A stretch of DNA of 15,867 nucleotides. It comes from Firmicutes bacterium UBA2595 (GTDB taxonomy: Bacteria > Bacillota > Thermincolia > Thermincolales > UBA2595). Of this stretch, positions 14,357 to 15,867 are shown piece by piece. The stretch is from positions 1 through 15,867 of the forward strand of contig DDKP01000070.1 of assembly GCA_002339745.1 (NCBI GenBank). The letters are read 5' to 3'. The notes below the pieces were generated by a model. That model had not been told where the DNA came from. It saw only the letters and a program-made list of their open reading frames with translations, and did no database searches. The position numbers and the translations under genes were made by a program. How positions within the stretch are numbered: position 1 is the stretch's first letter; the number at the start of each line of letters is the position of its first letter.

Positions 14357-15685
14357 TTGTTCGTCAGGCGTAAAAAGTTGACCCTCCTGGTTATGTCCGT
14401 TGTGTCCCTGGCGCTGACATCACTTTTTTTGTTTCCTGTTTTGTGCTTCGCATCTCTGAGATATGAACCTCTTCAGTCTGGTGAACCCAGTTTGTCTTCT
14501 TTTGATTTTTTCCTGAATGACGCTAAGGGCCATTGGCATGAATATGCGGTAGCCGAAATGTATGCCAAGGGTGTTATAAAAGGTTATCATGACAATACAT
14601 TCAAACCAAACAGGCCGGTTACTCTCCTGGAAGCCGTTGTGATGCTGGAAAAGCTCCTCTGGCGCGAGCCTGCCAAAGAGGATATTGACGCCTACAGCTA
14701 CCTGGAAATGAATTTCGGTATTCCACGGTGGGCAGTAGGCTATATTGGTTTTGCCCTAAGACATGAACTCCTCCTTTACAACGAACTGAGTAAAGTATCT
14801 CTCCAGCAGCCGCTGGTCAGGCAAGATGCGGCCGTTCTGGCAGTCAGGGCTTTGGATCTGGCCAAACAGGCCAAAAAAACAAGTGAAACCGCACTTCCTT
14901 TTACCGATTCATCACAAATTGACGAAGGCAACAAGGGATACGTATCACTTGCATGTGAACGTAAAGTTATGACCGGTTTCCCTGACGGCAGCTTCCGGCC
15001 TACAGACCCGATTTCCAGAGGGGAAACAGCGGTCCTGCTAAGTAAAATTGCCCAACAGATCCCGTTTGTAAATTCGGGGGAAGTTTCCGGCTTTGTCAAA
15101 TCAGTCTACCAATGGAAAAACAGTATAGTATTGGCAAATGACAACAAGCAGGAAACTGAAATTTCTTTACCCGCTAAAACCCTCATCTATTTGAATAACA
15201 AACCGGCAGCGGTTGGTCAATTATCTGCAGGAATCCACGTGCGGGTAATCAACGCAGGAACCGATAAAATCACGGTTCTCATAGCTCAGAATATAGTTCC
15301 TGACAGCGGGACGGAAGTAGTTATGGAACCTGTTAACCTGACCTCGGCGCCGGCCGAAATCCGCCAATGGATAGAAACCAACAAGATAAATGAGAACTAC
15401 CTGGCAGGCGTCTTTAATGGAAGCCTGTACTTCCTGGCTACCCGCGGCGAGAAGAAAACCGGGGGGTACACTGTTGACATTTTTAAGGTTTCCCGCACAT
15501 CAGATGAAAAGGGAATTAACTTCAAAATATGGATTGAGCGGTCGGACCCCGGCGAAATCCTCACCCCGGCATTTGAATACCCCTACGCTATAGTCCGGGT
15601 AGACCTTCCTCAGGAAAAAATCAATTCAGTTATTTTCGTGGATAAACTAAATCAGGTAATCACCGAAGCTAAACCCCCTGCATAG
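14357..15685 (+). CDS. Exported S-layer homology (SLH) domain protein
   Basis: A 442-residue surface protein. A signal peptide (RRKK, hydrophobic about 8-30, likely cleavage after FA near 32) is followed by three SLH domains at about 55-101, 115-168 and 180-232 (GVIKGYHDNTFKPNRPVT; KVMTGFPDGSFRPTDPISRG). The middle copy is degenerate. SLH repeats bind secondary cell-wall polymer, so the protein should be held to the wall. Residues about 243-442 form a beta-rich domain I do not recognise. A TTG at 14357 is taken as start because GAGGAGG lies nine bases upstream; a TTG at 14333 would place that ribosome site inside the gene. The stop codon falls in the loop of a GC-rich hairpin. The next gene begins 39 bases later. 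Confidence 0.85.
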   Translation: MFVRRKKLTLLVMSVVSLALTSLFLFPVLCFASLRYEPLQSGEPSLSSFDFFLNDAKGHWHEYAVAEMYAKGVIKGYHDNTFKPNRPVTLLEAVVMLEKLLWREPAKEDIDAYSYLEMNFGIPRWAVGYIGFALRHELLLYNELSKVSLQQPLVRQDAAVLAVRALDLAKQAKKTSETALPFTDSSQIDEGNKGYVSLACERKVMTGFPDGSFRPTDPISRGETAVLLSKIAQQIPFVNSGEVSGFVKSVYQWKNSIVLANDNKQETEISLPAKTLIYLNNKPAAVGQLSAGIHVRVINAGTDKITVLIAQNIVPDSGTEVVMEPVNLTSAPAEIRQWIETNKINENYLAGVFNGSLYFLATRGEKKTGGYTVDIFKVSRTSDEKGINFKIWIERSDPGEILTPAFEYPYAIVRVDLPQEKINSVIFVDKLNQVITEAKPPA

Positions 15686-15694
15686 CAGGGGGTT
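15672..15694 (+). terminator. GC-rich hairpin overlapping the SLH gene stop codon
   Basis: AACCCCCTGC (15672-15681) and GCAGGGGGTT (15685-15694) form a perfect 10-bp stem around the three-base loop ATA. The TAG stop of the SLH gene occupies the loop and first arm base (15683-15685). Only TTAAAAATTA follows, so the T-run is weak; it may be a partial terminator or a transcript-end stabiliser ahead of the next gene. Confidence 0.6.
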
Positions 15695-15723
15695 AAAAAT
15701 TAAGATTACAGGAGGGTTTGTTG

Positions 15724-15867
15724 TTGAAACGGACATACCGCAAAGAACTATGGCAGAGAATTGGAAAGGCCAATGCCGATTTCGGCCTTGTCGAAGAAGG
15801 GGACAGCATCGCTGTAGGATTGTCCGGTGGGAAAGACAGTTCAACCCTTGTATACGTTATGAATGAG
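15724..15867 (+). CDS. TtcA-family tRNA thiolation ATPase, N-terminal part
   Basis: The first 48 codons of a gene that runs off the window. The translation reads KRTYRKELWQRIGKANADFG, then VEEGDSIAVGLSGGKDSSTL. The SGGKDS motif is the PP-loop that binds ATP in the TtcA/TilS group, and the preceding helix and EEGD are typical of TtcA-type tRNA 2-thiocytidine enzymes. TilS is less likely because that family usually has the PP-loop nearer the N-terminus. The start is a TTG at 15724, seven bases after GGAGGG (15711-15716); the TTG at 15721 is too close. Assignment to the TtcA family rather than a related PP-loop protein cannot be settled from this fragment. Confidence 0.75.
   Translation, partial: MKRTYRKELWQRIGKANADFGLVEEGDSIAVGLSGGKDSSTLVYVMNE

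Overview
The window looks like chromosomal core sequence of an anaerobic, Gram-positive-type Firmicute, probably of the Peptococcaceae / Desulfotomaculum-Pelotomaculum kind. The clues are strong AGGAGG ribosome sites, several TTG and GTG starts, sigma-A-type promoters, an Aquifex-type aconitase, a VanW/YoaR-type protein, an SLH surface protein and a c-di-AMP (ydaO/yuaA class) riboswitch. This placement is inferred from gene content; no marker gene fixes it. I saw no mobile element, CRISPR array, tRNA or rRNA.

Left part (1-4250, minus strand). A PhoU-like DUF47 protein with its own extended -10 promoter is followed by a 340-bp non-coding gap holding a long imperfect hairpin. Then come a small two-helix membrane protein and the tRNA methyltransferase TrmL. 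Next is a textbook promoter (TTGACT-17-TATAAT), a c-di-AMP riboswitch with a terminator/antiterminator pair, and a 618-residue radical-SAM aminomutase. The two substrate-binding residues of that enzyme are Lys and Asn, the pattern of glutamate 2,3-aminomutase, rather than the two Asp of lysine 2,3-aminomutase. This suggests c-di-AMP control of beta-glutamate, a compatible solute.

Middle part (4300-9130, plus strand). Aconitase has its own promoter and a TTG start. A two-gene unit follows: a 635-residue cNMP-like/CBS/DUF294 nucleotidyltransferase-like signalling protein and a DEDDh exonuclease.

Right-middle part (9141-14177, minus strand). Glycogen synthase GlgA ends in a clear terminator. 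Downstream of it lies a four-gene cell-envelope cluster: a TPR-like membrane protein, a double PRC-barrel protein, a VanW-domain protein and a DUF503/YlxP-like protein.

Right end (14357-15867, plus strand). An exported three-SLH protein ends with its stop codon in the loop of a terminator-like hairpin. The first 48 codons of a TtcA-type tRNA thiolation ATPase run off the window.

The most interesting element is the riboswitch plus aminomutase unit: c-di-AMP normally reports potassium and turgor state, and here it appears to gate synthesis of an organic osmolyte from glutamate.
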